Positions 8,322 through 18,205 of a DNA stretch of 64,000 nt are shown in pieces. Where the stretch lies: positions 1 to 64,000 of the forward strand of contig CAIUTB010000070.1 in NCBI GenBank assembly GCA_903901975.1. Direction: 5' to 3'. This stretch comes from an uncultured Bacteroidales bacterium. GTDB lineage: Bacteria; Bacteroidota; Bacteroidia; Bacteroidales; Paludibacteraceae. The notes beneath the pieces were generated by a model. That model made no database searches and had not been told where the DNA came from. It saw only the letters and a list, made by a program, of their open reading frames with translations. The first letter of the stretch is position 1. Every line of letters starts with the position of its first letter. A program made the position numbers and the translations under genes.

Positions 8322-10814
8322 CTACTTGATATTCATACCCGCTCCTTCAATCTGTTTCTTTTCAATATTAATTTCAGTTTCCTCTTTACTCTGGAATTTT
8401 CCAAAGCGGTACGACAGTTTAAACCAGAATGTCAGTCCATCATAAGCATTGTAAAAGTCGGTCTTTGTATATTGTGTCGGAAATGATAATTGCAATGGAT
8501 AAGATTTGGTTACTTCAGCTGTAAGTGTTAAGTTATTGTTTTTCAGGAAACTCCGAGATACATCTACAAGAAAATATTGAATCGGTTTTTGAAGTGTGTA
8601 AATTTGAAGATTCCCTTTAGGAATCAACTGATATTGCGCATCCAACTTCAGTTTCCAGGGCATATTTATATGAGTACTTGCATAAAATACCCAATAGGGT
8701 TGAGCATTTTTACTTCCATCGGAATAAACATAACCCGCAATATTCTGAAGATTGTATCCAACATAAAAAAACAGATAACTCATTTCGTTGAAATTCATGG
8801 GTTTCTTAAAGAAATCAGGACCTTTCGTAATCAGGTCGAACGGAATAGGAAACGACAGAGACGCATTAAAATTTCCAATATTCTCGTAATTCTTATAAGT
8901 TTGATTGCTGTATAAAGAGTCTTTAAACGATTCTGAAGTCAGCATTGAGATATTTTTTGTAAAGGAATAACTTGTACGCAGACTTACAAAGTTGAATGCC
9001 GTAAAGTTCAGGTTATAATTGTCGTAGAAATTTGGCTTAAGATTTTGATTACCAACTGTTCCGGTATACTGGTCGAAATAGCCGGAACTATTCGGGTCGA
9101 GTGTATTGTAGGATGGGGCGGAAATTTTCCGTGAATATTGTCCGCGCAGGTTTAAAATAGGGGAGAACTCATACATTAAATTTAGAGTTGGGAAAATATT
9201 CAACAAAGTATCACCATAAGCTCTTGAACTGTTTGCAATCTTGCCCGAATATAATAAATTTTCCATACGCACTCCAACCGTGGTACTCAATTTTCCAAAC
9301 TTTTTACGTGCTTCAAGGTACAAAGCGAAATTCGTTTCATCGTAGTTGAAGTCTTTTGTCTGGTTTTCGATATACAGTCTGTTTGTAAAAATATCTGCTG
9401 TCGGACTCGATAAATTGTATTTGCCCAGGTTGTGAGCCAGTGCTTTACTAAACTTTCCACCGGTGTTCAACTGAAAAGGTTTGAACAGTAAATTAACATC
9501 ATATTTTAAATAAGCATTTGTTAGATTCAGGTTTATAGAGTTGATACCATAATTGGGAATCTGAGGCATGGATGAGTTAGCATTTCCATTGCGGGTATAA
9601 TTGGATAAATAAGCTGTTATTTGTAGGTTATTTGTGCCTGCCGAGTCTAATTGAGTCTTGAATTTAGCTACTAATTCGTGGTTCGCATTCCGATTTTGGT
9701 TAGTATATAATGAATAGTAATTTAATTGAGAAGGAGCTGGAAGACTTTGCGTGAAATTATTGGTTGAGTCATTGCTTATATTGTTTGCAATGTTGAGATT
9801 ATAATTGAAAATTAGGTTTGAACGAGGTGTAAGCCTGAAGTTAACCATGGGGCGGAAATAAAAATTATTGTTTAAATCCTTTGAAATTCCATCGTGTGTA
9901 AAAACCAGCCCTTTGAGTTTATCATTATTGTCGTTGTATCTCAGGTCAGATCTTGTTTCTATTGCTACTTCATGCGAATTATAGCCGGTTTGAAGTTGCC
10001 AGTTCACCTTTTTGACTTTCCCGTTCATCAGCAATGACGGTGAGTATTTATTTTCCCCCAAACTGTTACCGTAATGTAAATTCAGCGTTCCATTAAATGA
10101 ATTCAGAGCCACTGAACGTGTTATAATATTAATCACACTCCCATTGGTATTAGCTTCGAAGGATGCTCCAGGATTTTCTACCAGTTCAATTTTATCAATT
10201 GAGTTAGCTGGTAATCCCTGCAAAAAAGCCTTTAAGTCTTCGCCCGAAAGATTAGCGGGAGAACCATCAATATATACAGTCAGATTTCGACCATTAAAAG
10301 TCAGGTCACCGGTAGCGGATTTAATCACTCCCGGAATTTTCTTTACAGCATCTTCCATTGAACCGGATGTCAATGAAGGATTTCCTTTAACCAGATAGGT
10401 TGTTTTATCGGCATCAACTTTGATAAATTCCTGCTTATTTCCAAAAATAGTAACTTCATTCAGCTTAACTTCTTTTTTGCGGGTAAGTAGCTGTAGATCC
10501 GGTAATTTAATCTCTGTAGAATTTTCAGTTATTTCAAAATTCAATGAATCCGGTAAATACGATTCTGCAGACACTTTAAGTTGATATTTACCTGTTTTTT
10601 TTGGAAAAAGAAATTCATTCTCACATTTTTGTGAGGAAATTGTTTTAACCGGCCTTGAACCAGAGATTCCGGTATTTTTTATCACAATTTTTTTAGTTGT
10701 AAAGTCAGACTGGCATTTATTGTCTTCTGTCTGAATGCTGATTTTCAATGTAATATTCTGTGCTTGAGCAAAAAACACAAAGAAAAGAAACGGAAGGAAG
10801 GAGTATCTTTTCAT
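8322..10814 (-). CDS. TonB-dependent-receptor-like outer-membrane beta-barrel protein
   Basis: An 830-residue outer-membrane protein with signal peptide (MKRYSFLPFLFFVFFAQAQ). It has an N-terminal carboxypeptidase-regulatory-like domain (about 20-110), a plug domain (about 125-240; GSMEDAVKKIPGVI, VYIDGSPANLSGEDLK, NGSVINIITR) and a large C-terminal barrel of the OMP_b-brl_3 type. Such proteins are widespread in Bacteroidota and are often of unknown ligand. It is read from the minus strand, converging with the radical SAM gene (stops adjacent). No SusD partner is present, so it is not a classical SusC. Confidence 0.88.
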   Translation of the reverse strand: MKRYSFLPFLFFVFFAQAQNITLKISIQTEDNKCQSDFTTKKIVIKNTGISGSRPVKTISSQKCENEFLFPKKTGKYQLKVSAESYLPDSLNFEITENSTEIKLPDLQLLTRKKEVKLNEVTIFGNKQEFIKVDADKTTYLVKGNPSLTSGSMEDAVKKIPGVIKSATGDLTFNGRNLTVYIDGSPANLSGEDLKAFLQGLPANSIDKIELVENPGASFEANTNGSVINIITRSVALNSFNGTLNLHYGNSLGENKYSPSLLMNGKVKKVNWQLQTGYNSHEVAIETRSDLRYNDNNDKLKGLVFTHDGISKDLNNNFYFRPMVNFRLTPRSNLIFNYNLNIANNISNDSTNNFTQSLPAPSQLNYYSLYTNQNRNANHELVAKFKTQLDSAGTNNLQITAYLSNYTRNGNANSSMPQIPNYGINSINLNLTNAYLKYDVNLLFKPFQLNTGGKFSKALAHNLGKYNLSSPTADIFTNRLYIENQTKDFNYDETNFALYLEARKKFGKLSTTVGVRMENLLYSGKIANSSRAYGDTLLNIFPTLNLMYEFSPILNLRGQYSRKISAPSYNTLDPNSSGYFDQYTGTVGNQNLKPNFYDNYNLNFTAFNFVSLRTSYSFTKNISMLTSESFKDSLYSNQTYKNYENIGNFNASLSFPIPFDLITKGPDFFKKPMNFNEMSYLFFYVGYNLQNIAGYVYSDGSKNAQPYWVFYASTHINMPWKLKLDAQYQLIPKGNLQIYTLQKPIQYFLVDVSRSFLKNNNLTLTAEVTKSYPLQLSFPTQYTKTDFYNAYDGLTFWFKLSYRFGKFQSKEETEINIEKKQIEGAGMNIK

Positions 10815-10886
10815 ATTTATCTTTTAAAAGTTAAACCATATATAAATAGACTCAAAATACTGAAGTTTCTTACATAGAAATCTGAT

Positions 10887-11123
10887 TTATTTTTTCCGAT
10901 TAAAACCCGATTTTATCAAATCCCATTTGTTGAATAAAAGCCAACCAATAGACATCCATAAACCGTAAAAAAGATAATGGAAGATGTTGTGATATTCTCT
11001 TAAAATTACGGCATCCCAAATGAACCACAATGTAAACCAATAAACAAAATATAAACCAAAGTAAATTAGCAACTTGAATTTATCCGGTTTAACCCCAATC
11101 CAATTTTTGAACTTCTTGATCAT
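10887..11123 (-). CDS. Small two-helix membrane protein of unknown function
   Basis: A 78-residue basic protein with two predicted membrane segments rich in aromatic residues (about 18-40, LLIYFGLYFVYWFTLWFIW; and about 46-63). Its start codon lies 1 bp after the end of the ArgE-like gene on the same strand, so it is probably translated from the same mRNA. I recognise no family. Confidence 0.7.
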   Translation of the reverse strand: MIKKFKNWIGVKPDKFKLLIYFGLYFVYWFTLWFIWDAVILREYHNIFHYLFYGLWMSIGWLLFNKWDLIKSGFNRKK

Positions 11124-11124
11124 G

Positions 11125-12186
11125 TCATATTTCTAATTTATCTAGCAATTCAACATAAATCTCAATAGCTTCCACAATTTCACTGGTCAGTATAAATTCG
11201 TCAGCCGTGTGAGAGCGCACTGAGTCACCGGGGCCCATTTTAATACTTGGGAATGACATTAATGCCTGATCGGATAAAGTAGGTGAGCCAAATAATGAAA
11301 GCTTTAATTGTTCTCCCCGCATTACAATTGGATGATTTAATGGGGTGCCAGTGGAACTCAACCGTGTAGAACGAGCCTGTACATCACAAGCAACATTTGA
11401 ACGAATTTCTTCCAATATTTCTTCGTTGGAGTACATTTCGTTGCTGCGAACATCCACCACAAAGCTGCATTTGTCCGGAACAACGTTGTGTTGAGTTCCG
11501 GCAGTGATTTGAGTAACAGTCATTTTTACTGGTCCCAGCAAATCTGTTTTCTTCGCAAACTCATATGTCTGAAACCATTCTAAATCCTCTAGGGCTTTAT
11601 AAATGGCGTTTTCTCCTTCATTGCGAGCTGCATGACCAGCTATTCCGGTTGAAGTACAATCCAGAACCATCAATCCTTTTTCCGCTACAGCCATGTTCAT
11701 TTGGGTCGGTTCTCCCACGATTGCAAAATCAATTTTCGGTAATTCCTGCAACAAACTTTCTATCCCATTTTTTCCGGATACTTCTTCTTCGGCACTGGCT
11801 GCAAAAATCAGATTATAAGACTGTTGACCTTGTGTAAGGTAAAAGAAAGCATATAACAAACTGACTACACTTGCTCCCGCATCGTTGCTTCCAAGTCCAA
11901 GCAATCTTCCATTTTCTAATAATGGAATAAACGGATCATGAACCCAACCGCTAACCGGTTTCACGGTATCGATATGCGAATTCAACAAAATGGTTGGTTT
12001 TGCTGAATCAAATCCGGGGCTCAAAAGCCAGATATTGTTTTCTTTTCGTGAAACGACATAACCCTTTAGTTCTATGTAACGTTCCAAAAAATCAGCAACA
12101 GCCGTTTCTTCCCTACTAAAAGACGGAATTGCTATAAGTTGTTGAAGCAGTGCGACAGCGTCGTTGGTTTCTTCCTGATAGTGCAT
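11125..12186 (-). CDS. M20-family deacetylase, ArgE-like (acetyl- or succinyl-ornithine/citrulline)
   Basis: A 353-residue cytoplasmic zinc hydrolase of the M20 family. Metal and catalytic residues are visible in NSHIDTVKP (His, Asp), SNDAGAS (Asp), AASAEEEVSG (the Glu pair) and IVGEPT; the dimerisation segment contains AGHAARNEG. The closest functional match is the ArgE/LysK group of arginine biosynthesis. In Bacteroides the pathway uses succinylated intermediates, so N-succinyl-citrulline or -ornithine is a plausible substrate. The esterase gene lies 3 bp upstream on the minus strand. No other arg genes are here, so the substrate is inferred. Confidence 0.82.
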   Translation of the reverse strand: MHYQEETNDAVALLQQLIAIPSFSREETAVADFLERYIELKGYVVSRKENNIWLLSPGFDSAKPTILLNSHIDTVKPVSGWVHDPFIPLLENGRLLGLGSNDAGASVVSLLYAFFYLTQGQQSYNLIFAASAEEEVSGKNGIESLLQELPKIDFAIVGEPTQMNMAVAEKGLMVLDCTSTGIAGHAARNEGENAIYKALEDLEWFQTYEFAKKTDLLGPVKMTVTQITAGTQHNVVPDKCSFVVDVRSNEMYSNEEILEEIRSNVACDVQARSTRLSSTGTPLNHPIVMRGEQLKLSLFGSPTLSDQALMSFPSIKMGPGDSVRSHTADEFILTSEIVEAIEIYVELLDKLEI

Positions 12187-12189
12187 TTG

Positions 12190-13053
12190 TCAGATTAATT
12201 TATTCTTTTTCATCCACGTTTTCAATAAATCTGTCCAGTTATCTACCGGAATATTACGTTTTCGCATTCCAAATCCATGTCCACCAACTGCAAAAGTGTC
12301 CAGCTCAGCTTCAATCTTCTTCTCTTTCAATGCCTGATAAAGTTGAATACTATTTTTAACCGGAACAGTTTTATCATCCGTGGCGTGTACAATAAAGGTC
12401 GGTGGTGTTTTTTTTGTCACTTGAAGTTCATTCGAATAGAGTTTCACTAATTCATCAGAAGGTTTTTTGCCCAATAGGTTATTCCTTGAACCACGATGAG
12501 TTAATGTGCTATCCATTGTTACAACAGGATAGCCCAAAATCATAAAGGCCGGACGTTCTACGCTGGTTTTAAAGTGTGTGCCTACTGTTGAAGCGAGGTG
12601 ACCGCCGGCCGAAAAACCCATGATACCGATTTTCTTTTTATCGATTTTCCATTCGTTGGCACGTTCATGAATAATTGCCAATGCGGCCTGAGCATCAGTA
12701 AGCGGTACAAGGGTATGACCGTTGGGCATGCGGTAATAAAGCACAAAAGCGCTCACTCCCAGATCGTTGAACCATTTGGCAAAATCAGAACCTTCTTTTA
12801 TTTGTGAAACTCCTCCATATCCACCACCGGGACAAATTAATACGGCAGTACCATTTGCATTTTCTTTCGAAGCCGGAAATACGAACATACGTGGTTCAGA
12901 AATATCCATTAAAAATTCTTTGTCGCGGTATTTCTCCGGTGTAGTAATTTCATTACTTTCTTTTGGACCGTTTGGGTAAAGTTTAATTACTTCCTGCGCA
13001 TTCAATAAACTACTTAACATAACTATCAAAACTGAAAAAAGAATTTGTTTCAT
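12190..13053 (-). CDS. Exported alpha/beta-hydrolase esterase (BD-FAE/acetyl-xylan-esterase-like)
   Basis: A 287-residue secreted hydrolase with signal peptide (MKQILFSVLIVMLSSLLNAQ). Visible are the oxyanion-hole motif ICPGGGYGGV, the nucleophile elbow GFSAGGHLAS, a candidate acid in HATDDKTVPV and the catalytic His in GGHGFG. Family members deacylate acetylated or feruloylated polysaccharides in the periplasm. It is the first gene of a minus-strand operon with the ArgE-like gene (3 bp) and the small membrane protein. The partnership with an amino-acid deacetylase is unexplained. Confidence 0.85.
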   Translation of the reverse strand: MKQILFSVLIVMLSSLLNAQEVIKLYPNGPKESNEITTPEKYRDKEFLMDISEPRMFVFPASKENANGTAVLICPGGGYGGVSQIKEGSDFAKWFNDLGVSAFVLYYRMPNGHTLVPLTDAQAALAIIHERANEWKIDKKKIGIMGFSAGGHLASTVGTHFKTSVERPAFMILGYPVVTMDSTLTHRGSRNNLLGKKPSDELVKLYSNELQVTKKTPPTFIVHATDDKTVPVKNSIQLYQALKEKKIEAELDTFAVGGHGFGMRKRNIPVDNWTDLLKTWMKKNKLI

Positions 13054-13081
13054 GCTGTATTATAATTTAATTATTTTCCGA

Positions 13082-13089
13082 CAAAGGTA
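13082..13089 (-). promoter_or_regulatory. Bacteroidota -7 box for the esterase operon
   Basis: The minus strand reads TACCTTTG, an exact TAnnTTTG match 29 nt upstream of the esterase start. The rest of the divergent 314-bp gap (13054-13367) holds only this box and the + strand box at 13337-13344; no further gene was seen. Confidence 0.6.
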
Positions 13090-13336
13090 AAAAGGATTTT
13101 CCGAATTTCATTTTTATAGGTCAAATTTTTAATATTCTCATCCTTCAAATTCAGCAATTGATGCTATGGATGCACCACCAAATCTAGAAGATGTGCTTCC
13201 ATATTGATTTTATTTGGCTAAGGGACTAAAACAACATTTGCAATTTTCCTTTTTGCAGTATTTGACTTTGACTTAAAGTAATAGCATTTATGACATATTT
13301 CGAAATGAAATTTATGTTTTTTGCTTCTAAAACCAG

Positions 13337-13344
13337 TACCTTTG
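13337..13344 (+). promoter_or_regulatory. Bacteroidota -7 box for the inositol monophosphatase gene
   Basis: TACCTTTG, an exact TAnnTTTG match 24 nt before the ATG at 13368. Transcription would begin downstream of the more distal ATG at 13290, which supports the shorter protein. Confidence 0.6.
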
Positions 13345-13367
13345 TCAAATATCCTAATCACGAAAAT

Positions 13368-14150
13368 ATGAACACTACTTACAAAGAACTCACACTTGCT
13401 ACTTGTGAAATCGCAAAAATGGCAGGCCAATTTATGGCTGAAGAGCGCAAATCTTTCAACGACAATATGATCGAGAGCAAAGGAATGCACGATTTGGTGA
13501 GTTATGTGGATAAAGCTTCTGAAAAACAAATTATAGCGCAACTTCAACAATTATTACCTGAATCGGGATTTATTGCCGAAGAGGGTACATCCGATATTCA
13601 TGGTGAACGGTTCAACTGGGTGATTGACCCACTGGACGGAACAACCAATTTTATACAGGGAGTTCCAATTTATGCAGTAAGTATTGCGTTGCTCGATATG
13701 GAGGAACTGGTTCTTGGAGTGGTTTACGAAGTGGGTCTTGACGAGTGTTTTTATGCCTGGAAAAACGGTGGGGCTTACCTGAATACTCTGCCGGTTCAGG
13801 TTTCCAAAAGAGCAAATATCCACGATGCTTTAGTGGCTACTGGTTTTCCGTACTCAGACTTTAGTCGACTGGATGATTATATTGAAACATTGAAATGGAC
13901 CATGAAAAATGCACGTGGTGTTCGTCGGATGGGTTCTGCAGCAACTGATTTAGCATATGTAGCTTGTGGACGTTTTGATGCTTTTTGGGAATATGATCTC
14001 AAACCCTGGGATGTGGCTGCCGGTGCTTTGATTATTAAAGAAGCCGGTGGAATAGTAACTGATTATAAGGGTGGAAACAATTATCTTTTTGGACGTGAAA
14101 TCGTCGCGACAAATGGATTGCTTAAGTTAGCGCTTAATACTGGTCATTAA
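13368..14150 (+). CDS. Inositol monophosphatase family protein (SuhB-like)
   Basis: A 260-residue cytoplasmic Mg2+-dependent phosphatase. Metal-binding residues are in EEGTS (about 71-75), the signature DPLDGTTNF (Asp87 and Asp90) and the C-terminal motif WDVAAGALIIKEAGG. Family substrates include inositol 1-phosphate and other sugar phosphates; the real one here is not known. I chose the ATG at 13368 because a consensus promoter lies between it and the distal ATG at 13290, and because the resulting length is normal for the family. Confidence 0.92.
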   Translation: MNTTYKELTLATCEIAKMAGQFMAEERKSFNDNMIESKGMHDLVSYVDKASEKQIIAQLQQLLPESGFIAEEGTSDIHGERFNWVIDPLDGTTNFIQGVPIYAVSIALLDMEELVLGVVYEVGLDECFYAWKNGGAYLNTLPVQVSKRANIHDALVATGFPYSDFSRLDDYIETLKWTMKNARGVRRMGSAATDLAYVACGRFDAFWEYDLKPWDVAAGALIIKEAGGIVTDYKGGNNYLFGREIVATNGLLKLALNTGH

Positions 14151-14348
14151 CTCTAAGATTTTATTCCGCTTAATTAAAAATACAATTGAAAACTAAGAGT
14201 TGTTCACTTGCCTTTATACTTTTTCGTAATTTATTCACAATAAACCCAATTTCATTCGATTAAAATACAAGAATAGGTCGTTATTATTTTCTTTGGTTAG
14301 CGGTTTTATACCCAAAATCAATAAAAATAAAAAATAATGTGCTGAAAA

Positions 14349-14381
14349 TTTGGCTTATACCAACTTGTTTTTGTTATTTTG
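14349..14381 (+). promoter_or_regulatory. Putative topA promoter
   Basis: TTTG at 14349-14352 and TTATTTTG at 14374-14381 (one mismatch to TAnnTTTG) are 21 nt apart, the usual spacing. It lies 40 nt upstream of the ATG at 14422. Confidence 0.5.
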
Positions 14382-14421
14382 CACTCAATTTCAATTTAAC
14401 ATCCACCTAACTGATTGTAGA

Positions 14422-16830
14422 ATGTCTAAAAATCTTGTTATAGTAGAATCACCAGCCAAAGCTAAAACCATTGAAAAATTTCTTGGGAAAGACTATCAGG
14501 TAATGTCCAGTTTCGGGCATATACGTGATTTAGCAGAGAAAGGAATCGGGATAGATTTTGACAACAATTATCAACCTGAATATGTGGTTTCTACCGACAA
14601 GAAAAAAACGGTTGCTGAACTCAAAAAAGCAACAAAAGATGCAGAAATTGTATGGCTTGCCTCCGATGAAGACCGGGAGGGAGAAGCAATTGCCTGGCAT
14701 TTATACGAAGAATTAAAATTAAAAAAAGAAAATACACGCCGAATTGTTTTTCATGAAATTACAAAAGATGCCATTCTGAATGCTATCGAACATCCAAGGG
14801 ATATTGATATTCATCTGGTGGATGCTCAGCAGGCACGACGTGTCCTCGACCGGATTGTGGGTTTTGAACTGTCTCCGGTGTTATGGCGCAAGGTTCGCCC
14901 ATCCCTTTCGGCGGGACGAGTTCAGTCGGTCGCTGTACGTTTAATTGTGGAGCGTGAACGTGAAATTAATCAGTTCCTGGCAGATGCAAGTTATAAGGTG
15001 AGTGCCTTGTTTAATTCGGTTGATGTAAATGGGAAAGCCATAGAGCTGAAAGCAGAACTTTCTCAACGTTTTGCTACTAAAGCTGAAGCCATGGTTTTTC
15101 TGGAATCCTGCAAAAACGCACAATTCAGCGTGGATAATATCATTACAAAACCGACTAAGAAATCACCTGCACCACCTTTCACTACATCCACACTCCAACA
15201 GGAGGCAGCCCGTAAATTGGGCTTTTCGGTGGCGCAAACCATGCAGGTGGCGCAACGATTATATGAATCGGGTAACATTACCTATATGCGTACCGACTCC
15301 GTAAATCTTTCGGGGCTCGCATTGGGAACTTCCAAAGCCGAAATTATAAGTATGGCCGGTGAAAAATATGTCCATACCCGACAGTTCAATACCAAAACCA
15401 AAGGTGCTCAGGAAGCTCACGAAGCCATTCGTCCGAGCTATATGAATGCTCACACCGTCGAAGGAAGTTCACAGGAAAAACGGCTTTATGAATTAATCTG
15501 GAAACGTACCATTGCATCTCAAATGGCTGATGCTGAATTGGAGAAAACATCAATTTATATCCGTATTTCAGGCAACAAACAACAATTTATTGCTTCGGGC
15601 GAAGTGATTGTTTTTGATGGTTTTCTGAAAGTTTATATGGAGTCGACTGACGATGAAACGGATGCAGAAAACGAATCACTATTGCCGGCAATGAAAAATG
15701 GGGAGAAACTTTTTTCGGAAGAAATTGTGGCACAGGAACGTTTTTCACAAAAACCTCCACGCTATGGCGAAGCTAGTCTGGTGCGCAAACTGGAAGAATT
15801 GGGCATTGGACGTCCTTCGACTTACGCTCCAACTATTTCTACTATTCAGAATCGAAGCTATGTGGAAAAAGGTGACCGTACAGCTGAAAAACGCAATTAT
15901 AATGTATTGAAACTGAAAGCAGGAAAGATTACCGATAAAATAAAAGAAGAAAATACCGGTGCTGAAAAATCCAAGTTGTTTCCTACCGATATAGGTATGG
16001 TCGTTAACGACTTTTTGACTGAATATTTCCCGACTATTCTTAATTACAACTTTACGGCAGATGTTGAAAAAGAATTCGACTTAATAGCTGATGGTGAGAT
16101 AAAATGGACCATTGCTATTGATAAATTCTACAAAAAATTTCACCCGATTGTCGAAGACACGATGAAAAATTCAGAACGTCAGGTTGGTGAACGAATTCTG
16201 GGAACTGACCCTACAAGTGGTCGTCAACTCTCTGTAAAACTTGGGAAATATGGTCCATTGGCACAAATTGGAACAGCTGAAGAAGAAGAAAAACCACTTT
16301 TTGCATCCCTGCGTAAGGAGCAATCCATCGAAAGTATTAGTATGGAGGAAGCACTCGAATTATTTAAACTTCCGCGTCAAGCTGGCGAATTTGAAGGGAG
16401 CATAATGACAGTGGCAATTGGCCGGTTTGGACCTTATATCCGCCATGATGGAGCATTTTACTCACTTCCGAAAACTGATGACCCCATGGAAGTCAGTACT
16501 GAACGTGCCATAGAAATTATTGAAGAAAAGCGCGAAACGGAGAAAAACCGAATAATTAAAACCTTGGGCGAAAATGGAGAAATTCAAGTACTAAACGGAC
16601 GTTTTGGTCCCTATTTTACTTGTAATAAAATAAACTATAAAATTTTCCCCAAAGGAACTGATCCGGTTACATTGACATTGGAACGTTGTCAGGAATTGAT
16701 AGCCGCTCAGCCTGATGCTGGTGCTAAAAAGAAACCATTTGGACGAAAAGCCACTGCGGCTAAAACCGAAACAAAATCTAAAGCCAAGGCAAAACCCAAA
16801 ACTAAACCGAAGGCTAAGAAAAGTAAATAG
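14422..16830 (+). CDS. topA: DNA topoisomerase I
   Basis: An 802-residue type IA topoisomerase that relaxes negative supercoils. Visible are the N-terminal Toprim domain (LVIVESPAKAKTIEKF, ASDEDREGEAIAW), the HxxD/R core (RRVLDRIVGFELSP, SAGRVQSVAVRL) and the catalytic Tyr at about 288 in ITYMRTDSVNLS. The C-terminus has repeated Topo_C_Rpt units (GKYGPLAQIG, GRFGPYIRHDG, GRFGPYFTCN) instead of cysteine zinc fingers, and ends in a Lys/Ala/Pro-rich basic tail. The ATG at 14422 gives the canonical N-terminus and lies just after a promoter; an upstream TTG at 14350 would add 24 atypical residues. Confidence 0.95.
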   Translation: MSKNLVIVESPAKAKTIEKFLGKDYQVMSSFGHIRDLAEKGIGIDFDNNYQPEYVVSTDKKKTVAELKKATKDAEIVWLASDEDREGEAIAWHLYEELKLKKENTRRIVFHEITKDAILNAIEHPRDIDIHLVDAQQARRVLDRIVGFELSPVLWRKVRPSLSAGRVQSVAVRLIVEREREINQFLADASYKVSALFNSVDVNGKAIELKAELSQRFATKAEAMVFLESCKNAQFSVDNIITKPTKKSPAPPFTTSTLQQEAARKLGFSVAQTMQVAQRLYESGNITYMRTDSVNLSGLALGTSKAEIISMAGEKYVHTRQFNTKTKGAQEAHEAIRPSYMNAHTVEGSSQEKRLYELIWKRTIASQMADAELEKTSIYIRISGNKQQFIASGEVIVFDGFLKVYMESTDDETDAENESLLPAMKNGEKLFSEEIVAQERFSQKPPRYGEASLVRKLEELGIGRPSTYAPTISTIQNRSYVEKGDRTAEKRNYNVLKLKAGKITDKIKEENTGAEKSKLFPTDIGMVVNDFLTEYFPTILNYNFTADVEKEFDLIADGEIKWTIAIDKFYKKFHPIVEDTMKNSERQVGERILGTDPTSGRQLSVKLGKYGPLAQIGTAEEEEKPLFASLRKEQSIESISMEEALELFKLPRQAGEFEGSIMTVAIGRFGPYIRHDGAFYSLPKTDDPMEVSTERAIEIIEEKRETEKNRIIKTLGENGEIQVLNGRFGPYFTCNKINYKIFPKGTDPVTLTLERCQELIAAQPDAGAKKKPFGRKATAAKTETKSKAKAKPKTKPKAKKSK

Positions 16831-16904
16831 TTATTCGTTATTAAATTATTAGTTTCTCGTTATTTGTCCTTCGGGCGTTATTTTACTCCATCCAATCAGG
16901 TAAT

Positions 16905-16988
16905 AACACAAAGTAAAAAACGCAAAGTAAATATCACGAAGTAAATAACACGAAGTAATTAACGTGAAACGAATAACACGAAGTAAAT
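16905..16988. repeat. Six tandem 14-bp repeats upstream of the DUF4831 gene
   Basis: Six consecutive units of consensus AACACGAAGTAAAT run from 16905 to 16988. Units 3, 4 and 6 are nearly identical; units 1, 2 and 5 have diverged. A decayed seventh unit follows. The block ends 21 bp before the ATG at 17010. Confidence 0.85.
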
Positions 16989-17009
16989 AACCATAAATAA
17001 CCTGCCAAA

Positions 17010-18047
17010 ATGAGAAATCTGATTATTTTATCCATTCTGTCGATTATTAGCTTTGTTGTTAAATCGCAATCCGTTTTTTCACTCACTGAAGGCGAAGCTG
17101 TATTGGTCTATTCCTTACCAAAAACGGAATTCAGTATTGAAATTGAAACCGAAAAAACAATTCAAAAGACGGGTGTTTTCTACCGTTATTCCGAACGTTA
17201 TCTGGCTACAAATAAGGTGATTACCGAAGATAAAATAAACTTCAGATTAAAAAGCCTCAACGTAAAAGCCTTCGCCGTTCCCGATTCAAACAGAACCTAT
17301 TCAATCATACCAAGTCGTTTCTTGCAAACAAGTCGATTGTCGGTTAATGGAAAAGGTATTTTATGTGGGGTTAATGTGAACTGCGAAACAGAGAAAGAGC
17401 TTAATCCCTCAATTTTATTTCTGGTTAAAGATACCCCAAAAGACCAATTACTTCCTTTGGGTGAAGAATATATGATGGCTGGTTCGGAAGCAAAGCTGGC
17501 TGAAGGTGTGGCAAAACAAATTTACCGTATTCGCGAACGACGCTTAAGTTTGCTTACAGCCGATGTTGACAAACTGCCTGCCGATGGTGATTCGTTTAAA
17601 ACTGTACTTGACGGACTGAATAAACTGGAACGTGAGTTGACTGAACTTTTTTCAGGGAAAACAACGGTTGAAACTCAAACTCAGACCCTAAAGATTACCG
17701 CACAAAAAGCATTGAACAATGAAGTGCTATTCCGTCTTTCGGCTCTGAAAGGCATTGTTTCAGCTGATGATTTAAGCGGCGTTCCGTATTATATCAGTCT
17801 TATTCCGAGCACTGTGGCGCTTACACCTGCCAATCCAAAAGTAAAGGCTGAAAAGGCCGGACTCTATTACATTCTGCCAGCCTCCACACAGCTAACCTTA
17901 AGTGATGGGAATAATATTTTGTATGCACATGAATTTTTTGTTCCACAATTCGGTAAAACCGTTCCGCTACCGGAAAGTCTATTCCGTAAAAAAGGAATCA
18001 AAGTTCATATTGATAACCAAACCGGCCGATTGTTGAACATTCAATAA
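17010..18047 (+). CDS. DUF4831 family exported protein
   Basis: A 345-residue exported protein with an N-terminal signal peptide (IILSILSIISFVVKSQS). The sequence matches the pattern of the DUF4831 family known from Bacteroidota (GEAVLVYSLPKTEF, TGVFYRYSERYL, IYRIRERRLSLLTADVDKLPADG, YYISLIPS). No function has been assigned to the family, as far as I know. It follows topA by 179 bp and is preceded directly by the 14-bp tandem repeats. Confidence 0.75.
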   Translation: MRNLIILSILSIISFVVKSQSVFSLTEGEAVLVYSLPKTEFSIEIETEKTIQKTGVFYRYSERYLATNKVITEDKINFRLKSLNVKAFAVPDSNRTYSIIPSRFLQTSRLSVNGKGILCGVNVNCETEKELNPSILFLVKDTPKDQLLPLGEEYMMAGSEAKLAEGVAKQIYRIRERRLSLLTADVDKLPADGDSFKTVLDGLNKLERELTELFSGKTTVETQTQTLKITAQKALNNEVLFRLSALKGIVSADDLSGVPYYISLIPSTVALTPANPKVKAEKAGLYYILPASTQLTLSDGNNILYAHEFFVPQFGKTVPLPESLFRKKGIKVHIDNQTGRLLNIQ

Positions 18048-18205
18048 TGGTTAGATTATTCGCACTTTAAAGCAAGGGTAAAAATTTCAATAAACCTTGA
18101 TTGCGTACGGTTTTATTTCTTGCTAGCATAAACCAGCTTGATTCAAGGCTAAAGTTATCAGGATTAAAAATGAGAATGCTTACGAGTAGACTTTCAAGCC
18201 GGCTA

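Noticed and set aside
13290-13367. 26-residue N-terminal extension of the inositol monophosphatase
   Set aside because: A consensus promoter at 13337-13344 lies inside it, and the shorter protein has the normal family length.
14350-14421. N-terminal extension of topA from a TTG start
   Set aside because: The -33 and -7 elements lie within this stretch, and the canonical N-terminus starts at 14422.
16905-16988. CRISPR-like array
   Set aside because: The 14-bp units follow each other with no spacers and there are no cas genes; it is a simple tandem repeat.
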